From positions 1-34,827 of the forward strand of contig JANWXY010000015.1 of assembly GCA_025057135.1 (NCBI GenBank): a stretch of DNA of 34,827 bases. The letters are read 5' to 3'. The position numbers were made by a program, and so were the translations under genes. The notes under the pieces were generated by a model, which was given only the letters and a program-made list of their open reading frames with translations, was not told where the DNA came from and searched no databases. The DNA is from Bacteroidia bacterium. Its GTDB lineage: Bacteria; Bacteroidota; Bacteroidia; SpSt-205. This document shows, piece after piece, positions 33,596 through 34,827 of this stretch; positions within the stretch are counted from its first letter, which is position 1, and each line of letters starts with the position of its first letter.

Positions 33596-34672
33596 ATGAC
33601 TGACCTATTCACTATTCGCTGTGGAGGCTGCGGTGCTTCCGTAGTGTATGAGGCAGGGAGTGAAAAGCTTCGCTGCCCCTACTGCGGACACCAACAAGAA
33701 ATTCCCCTATCATATGAAGGTATAGAAGAAATAGACTTAGAGCATGCTCTCAAAGCCGCAGAGGCCCAAAGAGAAGCCATACCAGAACATCAGATACTAA
33801 GCTGTCGCAGCTGCGGCGCACAAATCGCCTATAAAGAAGGGCGAGCCAAGTGTGACTTTTGTGGAGCCGAAGCGGTAAGTGAAGGCACTCTTCAGAATCA
33901 GCCTATTCGTCCTCAGGGTGTGCTACCCTTTGGTATAGATGCTCGCGCTGCTCAAGAGACATTTACTCGATGGGTAAAAAATCTGTGGTTTGCCCCCTCT
34001 GACCTTAGCCATCGCACACGCCTTGAAGACTTACGGGGGATATATCTACCAAGCTGGACCTTTGACGCAAGGGTATGGGCACACTGGACAGCTACACCTG
34101 GCTATTACCGTACTCGTACAGAGCCATTTTTTGACCAGCAAACCCGTACATGGAAAACCCGTACGGTAACCTACACAGAATGGGGAGCTCCCATCTCTGG
34201 ACATCATCAAGATTTTTTTGACGATGTGCTTATTTCCGGGCTAAATAGCTTGCCTAACCGCTATTTAGAGGAGATTGGCAGCTTCGCTACGACCACAGAC
34301 CTGAGGACATATAATCCCTCATACTTTCTGGGGTGGGACGTAGCTCTGCCAGACAAACCGCTTCCAGAAGCATGGAAAGAGGGCTACGAATACATTCACG
34401 CTAAAACGGCCGAGGCTTGCAAAAAAGCTATCCCTGGGGATACTTACAAAGACTTTCGGATGCAGATTCAGCTTTCAGGTCTCACAACTAAGCTCGTGTA
34501 TGTTCCAATATACATCTTGGCTTACCGATACGGTGACAAGCCGTATCGTGTCGTTATACATGGCCGCACTGGCGCAGTCACAGGAGATCGTCCGATAAGC
34601 TGGGTCAAAGTAGGACTTGCAGTGCTACTGATAGCAGCTATTATAGGCTTACTGGCTTATCTCGCAAAGTAA
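33596..34672 (+). CDS. Two-zinc-ribbon protein with C-terminal membrane anchor
   Basis: This 358-aa protein starts with two zinc ribbons: IRCGGCGASVVYEAG with CPYCG (about residues 8-35), and LSCRSCGAQIAYKEG with CDFCG (about 65-90). A conserved region follows, with LPFGIDARAAQETFTRWVKN, LRGIYLPSWTFDARVWAHW, DDVLISGLNSLP and LVYVPIYILAYRYGDKPYRV. A single C-terminal helix (VGLAVLLIAAIIGLLAYLAK) ends the chain. Related proteins are widespread in bacteria and often mislabelled as helicase or PriA-like because of the ribbons; no helicase motif exists here. The bulk should face the cytoplasm. Function is unknown. Confidence 0.8.
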   Translation: MTDLFTIRCGGCGASVVYEAGSEKLRCPYCGHQQEIPLSYEGIEEIDLEHALKAAEAQREAIPEHQILSCRSCGAQIAYKEGRAKCDFCGAEAVSEGTLQNQPIRPQGVLPFGIDARAAQETFTRWVKNLWFAPSDLSHRTRLEDLRGIYLPSWTFDARVWAHWTATPGYYRTRTEPFFDQQTRTWKTRTVTYTEWGAPISGHHQDFFDDVLISGLNSLPNRYLEEIGSFATTTDLRTYNPSYFLGWDVALPDKPLPEAWKEGYEYIHAKTAEACKKAIPGDTYKDFRMQIQLSGLTTKLVYVPIYILAYRYGDKPYRVVIHGRTGAVTGDRPISWVKVGLAVLLIAAIIGLLAYLAK

Positions 34673-34689
34673 GCTAACCTGAAAAACTT

Positions 34690-34827
34690 TTACGAAGTTG
34701 AGGCCATAGCCTGTGAAATCTGGGAAGGGGTTTTAGCTTGCTCTTTCACCACCTCAAACTCAAAGTAAATCTCTTCAAACCCTCCTACCCAAAAGCACCA
34801 TAGGCGTGAAGCCAAAAAAGGAGATAG
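34690..34827 (-). CDS. 3' end of an unidentified gene (runs off the window)
   Basis: On the minus strand the frame entering at the window edge stays open for 45 codons and stops with TAA at 34690, while the other two frames close early. The partial product ends FWVGGFEEIYFEFEVVKEQA and then KTPSQISQAMASTS. The mix of aromatic and acidic residues looks like real protein, but I recognise no family. It converges on the zinc-ribbon gene with a 17-bp gap and no terminator. Confidence 0.55.
   Translation of the reverse strand, partial: LSPFLASRLWCFWVGGFEEIYFEFEVVKEQAKTPSQISQAMASTS

Noticed and set aside
1-34827. CRISPR arrays, insertion sequences, prophage, toxin-antitoxin or defence genes
   Set aside because: No direct-repeat arrays, transposase motifs, terminal inverted repeats or defence domains were seen in any frame.

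Overview
The window looks like a chromosomal segment of a member of the Bacteroidota. Four things point there. The str operon runs rpsL-rpsG-fusA-rpsJ with no tuf. S14 and L36 are the zinc-free types and S4 lacks the zinc cysteines. One secreted protein ends in a type IX secretion (T9SS) sorting domain. The only recurring promoter signal is TAnnTTTG, the Bacteroidota -7 element. GC content looks close to 50%, and ATA is a common Ile codon even in fusA and rpsL. That is unusual for highly expressed genes and weakly suggests a thermophilic or deep-branching lineage. I cannot name the genus.

Layout. Positions 1-30 are a C21 tract plus (AC)n at the window edge. From 89 to 2315 (minus strand) lie anmK, for anhydromuramic acid recycling, and a GT4 glycosyltransferase. 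A tRNA-Thr(UGU) follows at 2381-2452, with its own promoter-like element beside the rplQ stop. From 2476 to 19980 (minus) 33 translation and secretion genes run from rpsL to rplQ (str + S10 + spc + alpha). No gap exceeds 8 nt and many stops overlap the next start; rpmJ is too short for the ORF track but is present. Only one promoter, in front of rpsL, is visible.

From 20128 to 26860 (plus) lie a PAS-PAS-PP2C (SpoIIE-type) phosphatase, a SulP/STAS anion transporter, a PpiD/SurA-like periplasmic foldase and a multi-spanning membrane protein that looks like a degenerate GT-C glycosyltransferase. From 26848 to 29741 (minus) a likely operon holds pheS, a second PAS-PP2C phosphatase and a small secreted protein. 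On the plus strand, 29770-31810 holds a quinone-reductase-like MDR dehydrogenase and the T9SS cargo protein. A strong, probably bidirectional terminator (31838-31870) separates it from the tsf-pyrH operon (minus). At the right end are a two-zinc-ribbon membrane-anchored protein (plus) and the 3' end of an unidentified minus-strand gene.

The window is mostly housekeeping. I see no defence island, mobile element, CRISPR or biosynthetic cluster. The most interesting pattern is regulatory: seven protein-coding transcription units carry an exact TAnnTTTG only 5-11 nt before the start codon (usually 6). This implies leaderless or nearly leaderless mRNAs for core genes including rpsL, pheS and tsf. 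The second point of interest is a pair of PAS-PP2C phosphatases, with a STAS-domain transporter directly after the first, and no partner kinase in view.
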